Assembly (NCBI GenBank): GCA_001602955.1
Contig: LVAC01000006.1
Location: 62,001-126,000, forward strand
Length of the DNA: 64,000 nt
Source of the DNA: Sulfurospirillum sp001602955
GTDB lineage: Bacteria > Campylobacterota > Campylobacteria > Campylobacterales > Sulfurospirillaceae
Direction of reading: 5' to 3'
The notes under the pieces are model-generated. The model worked only from the letters and a program-made list of their open reading frames with translations, ran no database searches and was not told where the DNA came from. Below are positions 17,800 through 26,155 of the stretch, piece after piece; within the stretch, counting starts at the first letter, position 1, and each line of letters starts with the position of its first letter. Position numbers and translations under genes: made by a program.

Positions 17800-17805
17800 A
17801 TTATA
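17800..17805 (-). promoter_or_regulatory. -10 box (TATAAT) for tRNA-Ser
   Basis: Minus-strand TATAAT preceded by TTTGC, 18 bases before the mature 5' end of tRNA-Ser. No good -35 box is seen. Confidence 0.6.
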
Positions 17806-17820
17806 GCAAACATAGATAAC

Positions 17821-17850
17821 AAAGAGCTTAAAGCCTTTCTTAAGCTCTTT
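17821..17850 (-). terminator. Stem-loop after the 47-residue gene
   Basis: Perfect 11-bp stem AAAGAGCTTAA / TTAAGCTCTTT (17821-17831 and 17840-17850) with an 8-base loop, 7 bases after the stop of the small minus-strand gene. It is followed on the minus strand by GTTATC rather than a clean U-run. Probably ends the asmA-side operon before the tRNA promoter. Confidence 0.65.
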
Positions 17851-17857
17851 GCGGCGG

Positions 17858-18001
17858 TCAAATATAGACCGGATCTTTAGATTGTAAGAGCTTATCAAGC
17901 AGTTTTTGAAGTTTTCTGACCGAATCTTGATCCGTTTTTTTCGCCTCTTCTATTTTACTTTTGAGCATTACGATAAGCTCAACACCTTCTATAAAATGCA
18001 T
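17858..18001 (-). CDS. Small conserved-looking protein of 47 residues, unknown function
   Basis: Reading frame with ATG at 18001 and a strong AAGGAG ribosome-binding site 6 bases upstream. The 47-residue product begins MHFIEGVELIVMLKSKI and is mostly a charged amphipathic helix rich in Lys, Leu, Asp and Gln, with no signal peptide or clear membrane segment. It follows the AsmA-like gene by 46 bases on the same strand and is closed by a hairpin, so it looks like the last gene of that operon. I recognise no family. Confidence 0.65.
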   Translation of the reverse strand: MHFIEGVELIVMLKSKIEEAKKTDQDSVRKLQKLLDKLLQSKDPVYI

Positions 18002-18047
18002 AGGGTACTCCTTTTAAAGATCGTTTACGAGCTTTAAAAAGCAAAAC

Positions 18048-19508
18048 CTATTCCAGCTTCGTATCTTCTTTTAACGGTACGGGCTGGGCAATAACGCCTT
18101 CGTAAAAAACCGTACAATTACTATCCGCCGTACTTTTATCGTTTTTGGTAAAAAACGATAATGCCACGTTGGTTAAAATTTTCGCGTTCGATTCGTCCAT
18201 TTTGACCTTCGGTTTTGCAAACGTACCGCTTATTTTTTGCTCAAAAACGCTGCATCCTTTGGCATTGAGTAACGCGGCTTTCAAATCGACAAATTTCTCT
18301 TCGACGATATTGATTTTACCTTTTAGGGCGACTCTGTTCTTTGCGGTGCTAAACGCTACGTCGCTAAGCTGAACTTCGGAATAACCGACATCGACCCGCA
18401 TACTCATCTCTTGAACCGTCGTTTTCTCGCCTTGCACACCGTTTAGCGAGCTGTTCAGGATATTGCCTAAATTTTTTGAAGCATGCGTATCGACAAGAGG
18501 AGCGATTTGATCAAGATCGTAGCCTTTTAGCGTTATGTTTTTAGCGAAAAGATTAACGTAGCCGTTTAGCGTTGTTTTAAAGCTCAACATATCACCCGCC
18601 GTAAAAGAAAGCTTCAAATCACCTTCAGCCGTACCTTCTGCAATATCTTGTTGAAACATTCCTTTTATAAACGGTGCCAGTTTTAGGCCTTCAATTTTAT
18701 GCTTTAACGAAATTTTCGGTTGTTTCCCGCTAAAGTCGAATTTTCCGCTTCCTTGGAAGAGTGTTTCGAAAAGCGTGTATTTAAGATTTTCGCTGACGCC
18801 GACCGCATCTTTCATCTCCATCGACATAGAAACGTCGTTAAAAACGTAACGATCGTAAGAGATTTTATCGATATGCATTTGAGATAAAAAGACAAGCCCG
18901 TTTAGAGAGTGCTTACTCGGATCAAAATGAATATCGTTCATCTCGACGTCGATATTTTCAAACACCATTTTAGCGTTATCGCTCAAGTCCGTATACGTCA
19001 TCGAAGCATGGGTAAATTTAACCTTATTCACGTTAATAAAAAGAGCATCTTCTTCGGCTTCGATTTCTTCGACTTTTTTACTTTTCGCGGAAGAATTTTT
19101 ATGGGTGACTTCTTTGGTTACCGGAGGCAAAAGGTAATTCAATTTACCCTCTTTATTCTTTTCAATCGCCAGGGAAAGGTTATCGATAACAAGATACTTG
19201 ATCTTAATCTCTTTTTTAAGCAATGCCGCAATATCAAGGGCTACGTCAAAACTACCGAGCTTGGCAAACGAGACGTCGGAACGGTAAGAGGGATTGGCGA
19301 CTTCAATGTCGGAGAGGCTAACGCCGACCGGAGATAACGAGAGCGTGATGTCGCCTCGAATCATAATCTCGTATCCCGTACTCTCTTTAATGGCTTTTTG
19401 AATCTTCGGTTTATATTCGTTAAAATCGATAACTTTGATCAGTAAAAAAAACGCAACGATCGATACTGCACAAAACAAAACGATACTTAGCACAATTTTC
19501 TGAATCAT
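18048..19508 (-). CDS. AsmA-family protein
   Basis: A 486-residue envelope protein anchored by one N-terminal helix (about residues 4-24) with a large periplasmic part. The N-terminus IDFNEYKPKIQKAIKESTGYEIMIRGDITLSLSPVGVSLSDIEVANP matches the AsmA chorein-like start. AsmA-type proteins form long grooves that are thought to move phospholipids between membranes. It starts 10 bases after pyrF on the same strand. A Lys/Glu-rich stretch near residues 130-150 looks like a flexible insert. The specific role here is not known. Confidence 0.82.
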   Translation of the reverse strand: MIQKIVLSIVLFCAVSIVAFFLLIKVIDFNEYKPKIQKAIKESTGYEIMIRGDITLSLSPVGVSLSDIEVANPSYRSDVSFAKLGSFDVALDIAALLKKEIKIKYLVIDNLSLAIEKNKEGKLNYLLPPVTKEVTHKNSSAKSKKVEEIEAEEDALFINVNKVKFTHASMTYTDLSDNAKMVFENIDVEMNDIHFDPSKHSLNGLVFLSQMHIDKISYDRYVFNDVSMSMEMKDAVGVSENLKYTLFETLFQGSGKFDFSGKQPKISLKHKIEGLKLAPFIKGMFQQDIAEGTAEGDLKLSFTAGDMLSFKTTLNGYVNLFAKNITLKGYDLDQIAPLVDTHASKNLGNILNSSLNGVQGEKTTVQEMSMRVDVGYSEVQLSDVAFSTAKNRVALKGKINIVEEKFVDLKAALLNAKGCSVFEQKISGTFAKPKVKMDESNAKILTNVALSFFTKNDKSTADSNCTVFYEGVIAQPVPLKEDTKLE

Positions 19509-19518
19509 ATTTACCTCT

Positions 19519-20205
19519 TTATGCGATAGACTCTAAAATTTTTCGAACAACGCTTAACGGATCGGCGTGATGATAGATTGGTCGACCGACAACGATAAAA
19601 TCAGACTTTTGCGCTTTAGCTACCTTCAAGTCCGCGACGCGTTCTTGATCATTGCTTGCCTCGTTGAACGGACGAATACCGGGCGTTAACGTTAAAAAAT
19701 GCTCGCTCGTATGCGCTTTAATATCCAAACTTTCATACGCCGAACATACGACGCCGTGAATACCGCTCTCATACGCATCCGTGGCAAAATCAACGGCTTT
19801 TTGCGCAATCGGCGTACGGTAAATCGCCTCAAAAGAAGCGTTATCGAAGCTTGTCAAAGCGGTAACCGCCAAGACGATCGGAGGGTTGGCAAGTGCATTG
19901 ACGCGCTGCATAACCGTTTGCATCGCTTTTCTACCGCTTGAGGCGTGAACGTTGAACATGTCGACGTTCAACGCGACGATCGACTCCGCCGCATCCGCCA
20001 TCGTATTGGGAATATCGTGAAGTTTGAGGTCTAAAAAGATTTTAAACGAAGGATTGATCGCCTTGAGTTCCTCTAAAAGAGGTTTTCCGTCGCGAATAAA
20101 CGAGCGAAGACCGACTTTGAGCCAAATGTCTTCGCTTTTTAAGGTATGTGCTAACGCAAGGTTGTCGGATTTTTCAGGTAGATCGAGGGCAACGCATAGC
20201 TTCAT
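19519..20205 (-). CDS. pyrF: Orotidine 5'-phosphate decarboxylase
   Basis: Final step of UMP synthesis: decarboxylates OMP to UMP. The 228-residue TIM-barrel protein begins MKLCVALDLPEK and has the catalytic FLDLKLHDIPNT motif (Asp-x-Lys-x-x-Asp), with a phosphate-binding segment TPGIRPF and VVGRPI near the end. Its ATG overlaps the nusB stop by 4 bases. The pyrF-nusB-ribH-kdsA order is the one I recall in Campylobacter jejuni. Confidence 0.95.
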   Translation of the reverse strand: MKLCVALDLPEKSDNLALAHTLKSEDIWLKVGLRSFIRDGKPLLEELKAINPSFKIFLDLKLHDIPNTMADAAESIVALNVDMFNVHASSGRKAMQTVMQRVNALANPPIVLAVTALTSFDNASFEAIYRTPIAQKAVDFATDAYESGIHGVVCSAYESLDIKAHTSEHFLTLTPGIRPFNEASNDQERVADLKVAKAQKSDFIVVGRPIYHHADPLSVVRKILESIA

Positions 20206-20612
20206 GCACTCACTTCCTGCTCTTTACACACGGCATCCAAAACGCCGTTGATAAATTTCGGGCTGGTTTCGTTACACAGTTTTTTTGCCAATTCGATTGC
20301 TTCGTTGATGACGACGGCATTGTCCAAAGAAGTGTAAAGAACCTCATAGCAACCTAAACGTAAAATCGCCCGTTCGATCGTTCCGATTTCGCTCAAATTC
20401 CACTCTTTTAAATGGCGGTTAATCGACGCATCGACATTGATTAAGTGCTCTTTCACGCCGTGGTAAAGTCCTAAAGCAAACTCTTTTTGCTGATTGCGAA
20501 TTTTTTTGTCTTCGAAAAGCTCGTCCATAAATTTTTCGATACCGGCATTGCCGATATCCTCGGCATACAAAATGCCGATAATCGTTTCTCTCGCTTGATG
20601 TCGTGTTGCCAA
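20202..20612 (-). CDS. nusB: Transcription antitermination factor NusB
   Basis: A 136-residue RNA-binding factor that with NusE (S10) binds boxA and supports rRNA antitermination. It begins MATRHQARETIIGILYA, as usual in Campylobacterota, and ends with VINEAIELAKKLCNETSPKFINGVLD, the conserved NusB C-terminal block. The start codon is TTG, with AAGGA in the proper place and no other candidate nearby. It overlaps pyrF and follows ribH by 16 bases. Confidence 0.95.
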   Translation of the reverse strand: MATRHQARETIIGILYAEDIGNAGIEKFMDELFEDKKIRNQQKEFALGLYHGVKEHLINVDASINRHLKEWNLSEIGTIERAILRLGCYEVLYTSLDNAVVINEAIELAKKLCNETSPKFINGVLDAVCKEQEVSA

Positions 20613-20628
20613 ACGTTTTCCTTAAAAA

Positions 20629-21093
20629 TTAAAAATGTTTATAAAGACTGATCAATTCGATCAATCCCGTCATCGCCTCAAAGCCTTTATTGCCGGCTTT
20701 GCTGCCCGCTCGTTCAATGGCTTGTTCGATCGTATCGGTCGTTAAAACGCCGAAAGTGACCGGTTTTTGGTATTTCAAAGCCGTATTCGCGACGCCTTTG
20801 GTCGTTTCCGCGGCAACATAGTCAAAATGCGGCGTACTTCCGCGAATAACGGCACCGACGCAACAAACCGCGTCGTATTTTCCACCGTTTAAAAGCCTGT
20901 CCAAAGCCATCGGAATTTCAAATGCACCCGGAACCAAAATAAGATCTAAATTTTTCTCGTCGCCGCCGTGACGAATAAACGCGTCACGCGCACCTTCGAC
21001 CAAACGATCGGTAATAATGTGGTTAAATCGGCTATTGATAATGGCGACCTTTTCCGTGCCGTTTAACGATAATTTTCCTTCAACGATATTCAT
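20629..21093 (-). CDS. ribH: 6,7-dimethyl-8-ribityllumazine synthase
   Basis: Penultimate step of riboflavin synthesis: condenses the pyrimidine diamine with dihydroxybutanone phosphate. The 154-residue protein has the conserved VPGAFEIPMAL, GAVIRGSTPHFDYV (with the catalytic His) and NKGFEA blocks. It is the usual length. It sits 62 bases downstream of ovoA and upstream of nusB in the same operon. Confidence 0.95.
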   Translation of the reverse strand: MNIVEGKLSLNGTEKVAIINSRFNHIITDRLVEGARDAFIRHGGDEKNLDLILVPGAFEIPMALDRLLNGGKYDAVCCVGAVIRGSTPHFDYVAAETTKGVANTALKYQKPVTFGVLTTDTIEQAIERAGSKAGNKGFEAMTGLIELISLYKHF

Positions 21094-21155
21094 AGCAATC
21101 CTTTAATAAAATGGATAAAGTCTTTAATCATACCCTATTTTTTGTTAGGGACGCT

Positions 21156-23246
21156 TTAGTGCTTTTTCCAGACACTGACATGTAAGGTTTTTATCACGCT
21201 CTTACGTTCATTTTCATAGCGTATTAAAGGCATATCAAACGCTTTTTGCGCCAATTCAAACGTCGGTTCCAAATGCTCGTGTAAAGCATCGAACGTGCTA
21301 TATTTTTCGCCGTTTTTCTTAAAGCCGCCCAGCCATTTTGCGCGAGGTGTTTTACTCTCATCCCAGTCGTAACCGCTCGCGATGACTAAAAACGCCCCCG
21401 TACGCATGCGTGTGCCGATCGTTTTGAGAAAAAGTGCCGGATCGTAAAGCGTGTCCAAAGCATCGTTGAGCAAAACCAAATCGTATCCGTCAAAATAAGG
21501 CTTCATATTGTGCGGATCGGCTTGCCAAAATTCGACTTTTTGCCGCGCGGGATCGATGTTAAAATCGCTCAAATCGCGTTCCTCAAAACAGCACAATTCG
21601 CCTTCGACTTTGAGCGCGTATTTGAGCTTTCCGCTCTCTTTGAAATTCGTCGCCAAACGAACCACGCGTGCGGTAAACTCTACGCCGTGCACCATTTTGT
21701 AATCCGATGCCAGCGCAAACGTCGCTCGTCCCGCACCGCATCCGATTTCCAAAGCTTTGTTCTTTTCTCCTTCAAGCCCTTTGCAGACACGCGCTATCGC
21801 TTCGTAGTAATTATTTTCTTTCTCTCCGAAATGCGCATGGCATAGTAAAGAGAGCTGCGGATCGGTTTCGTAAAAGACCGAATGCGTCTCAACGCTTTCT
21901 TCCGACTCGACGTAGCGAAATCCCGCATGTTGGTAAAAATGGCGGCGAAACGCATAACGCGAAGCGCGAATGAGCTCATTTCCCGTGCTGATCCACGAGC
22001 CGCCTTTGATGAGATTGTGTCTGTCGTCAAACGTCGGTACGGAAAAATCGTCGTACAGCGGATGAACGCTAAATCCGTCAAATCCGTTGATCGGCGTTTG
22101 CGTCCATTGCCAGACGTTACCGATAATATCGTAAAAATCGCCGAACGCAAACGTATCCACGGGTACGGAAGAAGCGAAGTATTCGAGGTTCACGTTACCC
22201 GGTGCTTTGTCCCAAAACGGTTCGTCGTTTTGTACATGTAAGTCTCGAAGCACGTACCATTCGTCCTCGCTCGGTAAGCGAATGCTTTTAGCTTCTTTGG
22301 CACTTTTCCAGTTGCAAAACGCCTCGGCTTCGAGGAAGTTAACGTCTACCGGCCAACTCCACGGCATTGCGATCTCTTCGACCATCGTTCGCAAGGAATA
22401 ACCCGCATCGGTTTTTCTCCAAAAAAGCGGCATTCTCGCCTCTTTGTAGGTTCGCCATTTCCAACCTTCTTCGCTCCAAAAACGCGCTTCTTCGTATCCG
22501 CCTTCTTCCACAAACGCCAAAAATTCGGCATTGGAAACGAGAAATCGGGAAGCTTTGAAGTCGTGAACCTCTTTGACATGTAAGCCGTATTCGTTATCCC
22601 AACCGTAAAGCGCATCGTCTTTGCGTTTTTCCAAACGAAGCGTCGTGCCCGCAACATCGATCAAACGGTTTTGCACGACGGGCGTGTCGATCGGACATAT
22701 TTTCCAAAACGGATGCGTTTGCACGTACTCTAAGGGCAATTGGCGTATTAAAACCGAAGAGGTCTCCAAGTGAATCCGCTCATGCTCGATCCCCATCAAG
22801 ATCGCCCAAAACGGGCTTTCCCACGAAATCGGCATCTGCAACGGCAAGGTGTCGATCAGCTCTAATACTTTGGTTTTGACCGCATCGCGGTAGGCACGAA
22901 TTTCGTCAATTTTCGGCCATTGATAATGCGCTTGATCCAGATCGTCCCAGCTCATTTCGTCCACGCCGATCGCAAAAATCGACTCGTAGGTCGGGTTGAT
23001 GCGTTTATCGATTAATTTGGCAAGCACCAGTTTGTTAATGAAAAACGTTGCCGTATGTCCGAAATAAAAGACCAAAGGATGCCGCAAAGGATCGGCGGTC
23101 ACGTAATAACTTTCGTCTTCTTTCATCACCTCGAACAATCTTTCGTAAACCGTATAGGTTTTCAGAAAATAGTCGCGTATCTCTTGCCTTTTTTCTGCCG
23201 CACTTCCGACGTTGAGCAGGATATTGCGCGTGGGAACGAGTTGCAT
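21156..23246 (-). CDS. ovoA: Ovothiol synthase OvoA (5-histidylcysteine sulfoxide synthase / methyltransferase)
   Basis: Makes ovothiol A, a thiol-histidine antioxidant, by joining cysteine to histidine and methylating the product. The 696-residue protein has three parts: an N-terminal DinB-like domain with the non-haem iron motif HxxxHxE (EHERIHLETSS, about residue 155), a formylglycine-generating-enzyme-like domain (about 200-455, with the WQWTQTP and RGGSW-type KGGSWISTGNE segments), and a C-terminal SAM methyltransferase (LEIGCGAGRATFALA, from about 495). This three-domain order is specific to OvoA and separates it from EgtB. The ATG is one base after the kdsA stop. Two 10-mer copies lie inside (21176-21185, 22574-22583). 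Confidence 0.9.
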   Translation of the reverse strand: MQLVPTRNILLNVGSAAEKRQEIRDYFLKTYTVYERLFEVMKEDESYYVTADPLRHPLVFYFGHTATFFINKLVLAKLIDKRINPTYESIFAIGVDEMSWDDLDQAHYQWPKIDEIRAYRDAVKTKVLELIDTLPLQMPISWESPFWAILMGIEHERIHLETSSVLIRQLPLEYVQTHPFWKICPIDTPVVQNRLIDVAGTTLRLEKRKDDALYGWDNEYGLHVKEVHDFKASRFLVSNAEFLAFVEEGGYEEARFWSEEGWKWRTYKEARMPLFWRKTDAGYSLRTMVEEIAMPWSWPVDVNFLEAEAFCNWKSAKEAKSIRLPSEDEWYVLRDLHVQNDEPFWDKAPGNVNLEYFASSVPVDTFAFGDFYDIIGNVWQWTQTPINGFDGFSVHPLYDDFSVPTFDDRHNLIKGGSWISTGNELIRASRYAFRRHFYQHAGFRYVESEESVETHSVFYETDPQLSLLCHAHFGEKENNYYEAIARVCKGLEGEKNKALEIGCGAGRATFALASDYKMVHGVEFTARVVRLATNFKESGKLKYALKVEGELCCFEERDLSDFNIDPARQKVEFWQADPHNMKPYFDGYDLVLLNDALDTLYDPALFLKTIGTRMRTGAFLVIASGYDWDESKTPRAKWLGGFKKNGEKYSTFDALHEHLEPTFELAQKAFDMPLIRYENERKSVIKTLHVSVWKKH

Positions 23247-23247
23247 G

Positions 23248-24048
23248 TTAGGCCTTTAGGCTGTTTTGAATCGCTTGAATGTCTTTAATCGCCGCATCTA
23301 AATCTTCCAAGTAAAGCATGTTCGGCCCGTCGCATAACGCGATGCACGGATCAAAATGGGTCTCAAAAAAGAACCCGTCCACGCCCACGGCAGCCGCCGC
23401 ACGCGAAAGCGGACGCACGAACTCGCGTTTTCCTCCGCTTTTACCGCCCTCGGTTCCGGGCATTTGAACCGAATGCGTCGCATCGAAGATGACCGGAGCA
23501 AACGAGCGCATAATTTCGAAACTGCGCATATCCACGACCAAATTGCCGTATCCAAAGGTCGAGCCTCGCTCGGTCAACCACACGCCCGCTTGTTTGGCGG
23601 CATCGTACCCTTCTTCTTTCACGCCGCGCGTATCCAACACTTTTTTGACCGAATAACGCATATCGGCGGGATTTAAAAATTGACCTTTTTTAATGTTCAC
23701 GACGCATTTCGTCTGCGCGGCGGCAACCAACAAATCGGTTTGGCGGCATAAAAAAGCGGGAATTTGCAACACGTCGACGACTTCCCCTACGGGCTTTGCT
23801 TGCGTGTAGTCGTGAATATCCGTCAAAAGCTTGTAGCCAAACTGCGTTCTAACTTCATCGAGCAGTTTGAGTCCCGCGTCAAGCCCAGGACCTCTGAAAC
23901 TGTCGATGCTGGTACGATTGGCTTTATCGAAACTGGATTTAAAGTAAAAATCGACGGTAGAATCTTCATGGTACGTCATCAATTTTTCGGCAACCCGAAA
24001 AAGATTTTCGCGACTTTCGATAACACACGGTCCTGCAATTAAAATCAT
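23248..24048 (-). CDS. kdsA: 3-deoxy-8-phosphooctulonate (KDO-8-P) synthase
   Basis: Condenses phosphoenolpyruvate with arabinose 5-phosphate to give KDO-8-phosphate for the LPS inner core. The 266-residue protein has the conserved N-terminal GPCVIES, FKSSFDKANRTS and GPGLDAGL blocks and FDATHSVQMPG near the C-terminus. Length and motifs are normal. It overlaps the upstream transporter gene by 4 bases (ATGA) and is one base from ovoA. Confidence 0.95.
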   Translation of the reverse strand: MILIAGPCVIESRENLFRVAEKLMTYHEDSTVDFYFKSSFDKANRTSIDSFRGPGLDAGLKLLDEVRTQFGYKLLTDIHDYTQAKPVGEVVDVLQIPAFLCRQTDLLVAAAQTKCVVNIKKGQFLNPADMRYSVKKVLDTRGVKEEGYDAAKQAGVWLTERGSTFGYGNLVVDMRSFEIMRSFAPVIFDATHSVQMPGTEGGKSGGKREFVRPLSRAAAAVGVDGFFFETHFDPCIALCDGPNMLYLEDLDAAIKDIQAIQNSLKA

Positions 24049-24938
24049 TCTTTCTCCTTAGCAACGATAACGCCGCTCAAAATAACCAAGAGTATACCCA
24101 ATAGACCCATAAAATCCGGTAAAGGATCGCCCAAAAACAATCCGATCAAGAGCGAAAAGAAGATAATCGAATACCCAGCCGCCCCGACGATACCCGCTTT
24201 GGTCGTCCCAAACGCTTTAGTCATATACAATTGTCCTACCGCACCCGAAAAGCCCATTAAACCGATGTAAAGCCACTGAATTCCTGAGGGCATTTTAAAA
24301 TTTCCGAGCATAAAATCAAACATCGGCGTATGGTAAAATTCGCTCAAAAGCATAAACAACGCCGGAAAAACCGTTCCGGTCGAGACAAACGCCAAAACGA
24401 TAATGCGCGTATCGTAGACTTTATTGAGTTCGCGAACGCTCGTGTACGCCAATGCCGCGCCTAAACCGCTCATGATGCCGAAAAAATCGGTTTTAGAAAG
24501 CATCAATTCGCCGGGTTTCATCACCATGACGATCCCCACAAAACCGAAAAAAACCGCAACCCAACCTTTCCAGCCGATATGCTCTTTCAGAAAGAAAAAT
24601 GCCAAAATAGCGGTAAAAATAGGCGCGGTTCGTGAAAACGTCATCGCATCCGCCAACGGAATATGCGCGATATTGTAGAAAAAAACCAGCATCGAAAAAA
24701 AGCCGATGAGTGCACGAAAGAGAAGTAACCAAGGCTTTCCGCCGACTTGTTTGAGAGGTTTTCGTAAAAACGTCGCCGCCATAAGGCACATCGTCAGTCC
24801 GTTACGAAAAAAAACCACCTCGATCGAATCGAAATCTTGACTCAGCACTTTCGCAAATGCCCCGTCGATTGCAAAACTAAACGATGAAACGAGCATAAAC
24901 AAAACGCCGCGGTTCATCCCTGAAATAAACGCTCCCAC
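24045..24938 (-). CDS. EamA/DMT-family transporter
   Basis: Inner-membrane permease of the drug/metabolite transporter superfamily, about 290-297 residues with ten hydrophobic helices in two EamA repeats. The longest frame starts at a GTG (24938) with GGAG 5 bases upstream; an ATG seven codons later (24917) is also possible. It heads the kdsA operon with a 4-base overlap. C. jejuni has an unassigned membrane protein at the same position as I recall. Substrate unknown. Confidence 0.85.
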   Translation of the reverse strand: MGAFISGMNRGVLFMLVSSFSFAIDGAFAKVLSQDFDSIEVVFFRNGLTMCLMAATFLRKPLKQVGGKPWLLLFRALIGFFSMLVFFYNIAHIPLADAMTFSRTAPIFTAILAFFFLKEHIGWKGWVAVFFGFVGIVMVMKPGELMLSKTDFFGIMSGLGAALAYTSVRELNKVYDTRIIVLAFVSTGTVFPALFMLLSEFYHTPMFDFMLGNFKMPSGIQWLYIGLMGFSGAVGQLYMTKAFGTTKAGIVGAAGYSIIFFSLLIGLFLGDPLPDFMGLLGILLVILSGVIVAKEKE

Positions 24939-25026
24939 ACCGACTCCACATGTAACCTAAAATGCGTTATCTTAATCCTTTCCGTGTTAAAATTCGTTGA
25001 TTTTTACCTCTTAGCTTGGAGACGTC

Positions 25027-26100
25027 ATGAATATTGAATCCATCTTGAATTATTCGCTTTGGGGCTTTCCGATCGCCAACGTCGGTATCGCACTGCTCAT
25101 TTTTTTCTCGTCGCTGCTCTTTCGCCGCATCATCAGTAAACTGTTGCTAAAACCGCTGCGCAAGCGTTCGCGTCAAGGCAAAAAAGAGGACAACCAAAAT
25201 AAAATTCTCGACGTTATCGAAGAACCGCTCAAACTCTCCATCGTCTTATTCGGTCTTTATTTTGCGATCAAGTGGTTGCCGTTTAAAAATATCGACCGCT
25301 TTTTAGAGCTGTTTGTGCGTTCGTGTCTTAGCTTCGTCGTTTTTTGGATTTTGTACCGTTTGGTCGAAGCGTTTTCAAACCTTTTCAACCTCTTTTCGTC
25401 CAAATTCGGCAAAGAACTTCACTCGGACATTCAAAACTTTTTGATTAAAACGCTTCGCGTTCTTATTATTGCTATCGGCGTGATGGCGATTTTACAAGAA
25501 TGGGGCATTAACGTGAGTGCGTTTGTCGCCTCTTTGGGACTCGGAGGTTTGGCATTTGCATTGGCGGCCAAAGACACGATCGCCAATTTATTCGGTTCGT
25601 TGGTTATCTTCAGCGACCGCCCGTTTAAAGTCGGCGATTGGATTCAAACGCCCGTCGTGGAAGGCATTATTGAAGAAATCGGCATTCGATCTACCAAAGT
25701 ACGCACCTTCGCGCAAGCCTTAGTAAGCGTGCCTAACGCCACGGTCGCCAATACGCCCATTACCAATTGGACGCGTATGGGCAAACGCCGCATCAATACC
25801 CGCATCGGTCTGACGTATGCTACCGGCGTCGAACAAATTCAAACGATCGTCGAAGAGATTACCGCAATGCTCAAAAACCACCCCGATATTCACCAAGAGA
25901 CGATTTTGGTCTATTTCGATGAATTTCAAGACAGCGCGCTTAGCATCTTTCTTTACTTTTTCACTAAAACGACGGTTTGGGCGGAATTCTTACATGTCAG
26001 GCAAGACGTCAATCTTAAAATTATGCGTATCGTCGAGCGTAACGGCGCGCAGTTTGCGTTCCCTTCTCAGACGCTCTACGTCGAGAGTTTACCAAAATAA
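25027..26100 (+). CDS. MscS-family mechanosensitive channel
   Basis: Small-conductance mechanosensitive ion channel that releases solutes during osmotic downshock. The 357-residue protein has about four membrane helices, the last being the glycine/alanine-rich pore helix GLGGLAFALAAKDTIANLFGS (about residues 165-185), followed by the cytoplasmic beta domain (RPFKVGDWI) and the alpha/beta cage. A TTACATGTCA copy lies inside at 25990-25999. It is divergent from the kdsA operon. Confidence 0.9.
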   Translation: MNIESILNYSLWGFPIANVGIALLIFFSSLLFRRIISKLLLKPLRKRSRQGKKEDNQNKILDVIEEPLKLSIVLFGLYFAIKWLPFKNIDRFLELFVRSCLSFVVFWILYRLVEAFSNLFNLFSSKFGKELHSDIQNFLIKTLRVLIIAIGVMAILQEWGINVSAFVASLGLGGLAFALAAKDTIANLFGSLVIFSDRPFKVGDWIQTPVVEGIIEEIGIRSTKVRTFAQALVSVPNATVANTPITNWTRMGKRRINTRIGLTYATGVEQIQTIVEEITAMLKNHPDIHQETILVYFDEFQDSALSIFLYFFTKTTVWAEFLHVRQDVNLKIMRIVERNGAQFAFPSQTLYVESLPK

Positions 26101-26114
26101 CAGCAAAGCAACGC

Positions 26115-26120
26115 TATAAT
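26115..26120 (+). promoter_or_regulatory. Probable -10 box (TATAAT) of the der-pflB operon
   Basis: TATAAT in the context ACGCTATAATGTATC, 36 bases before the der start codon. It is a good -10 box with no clear -35, and probably drives der-aroK-trpS-serS-pflB. Confidence 0.55.
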
Positions 26121-26155
26121 GTATCTCATTTAGGTTATCTTGACAAAAGGTTCGT

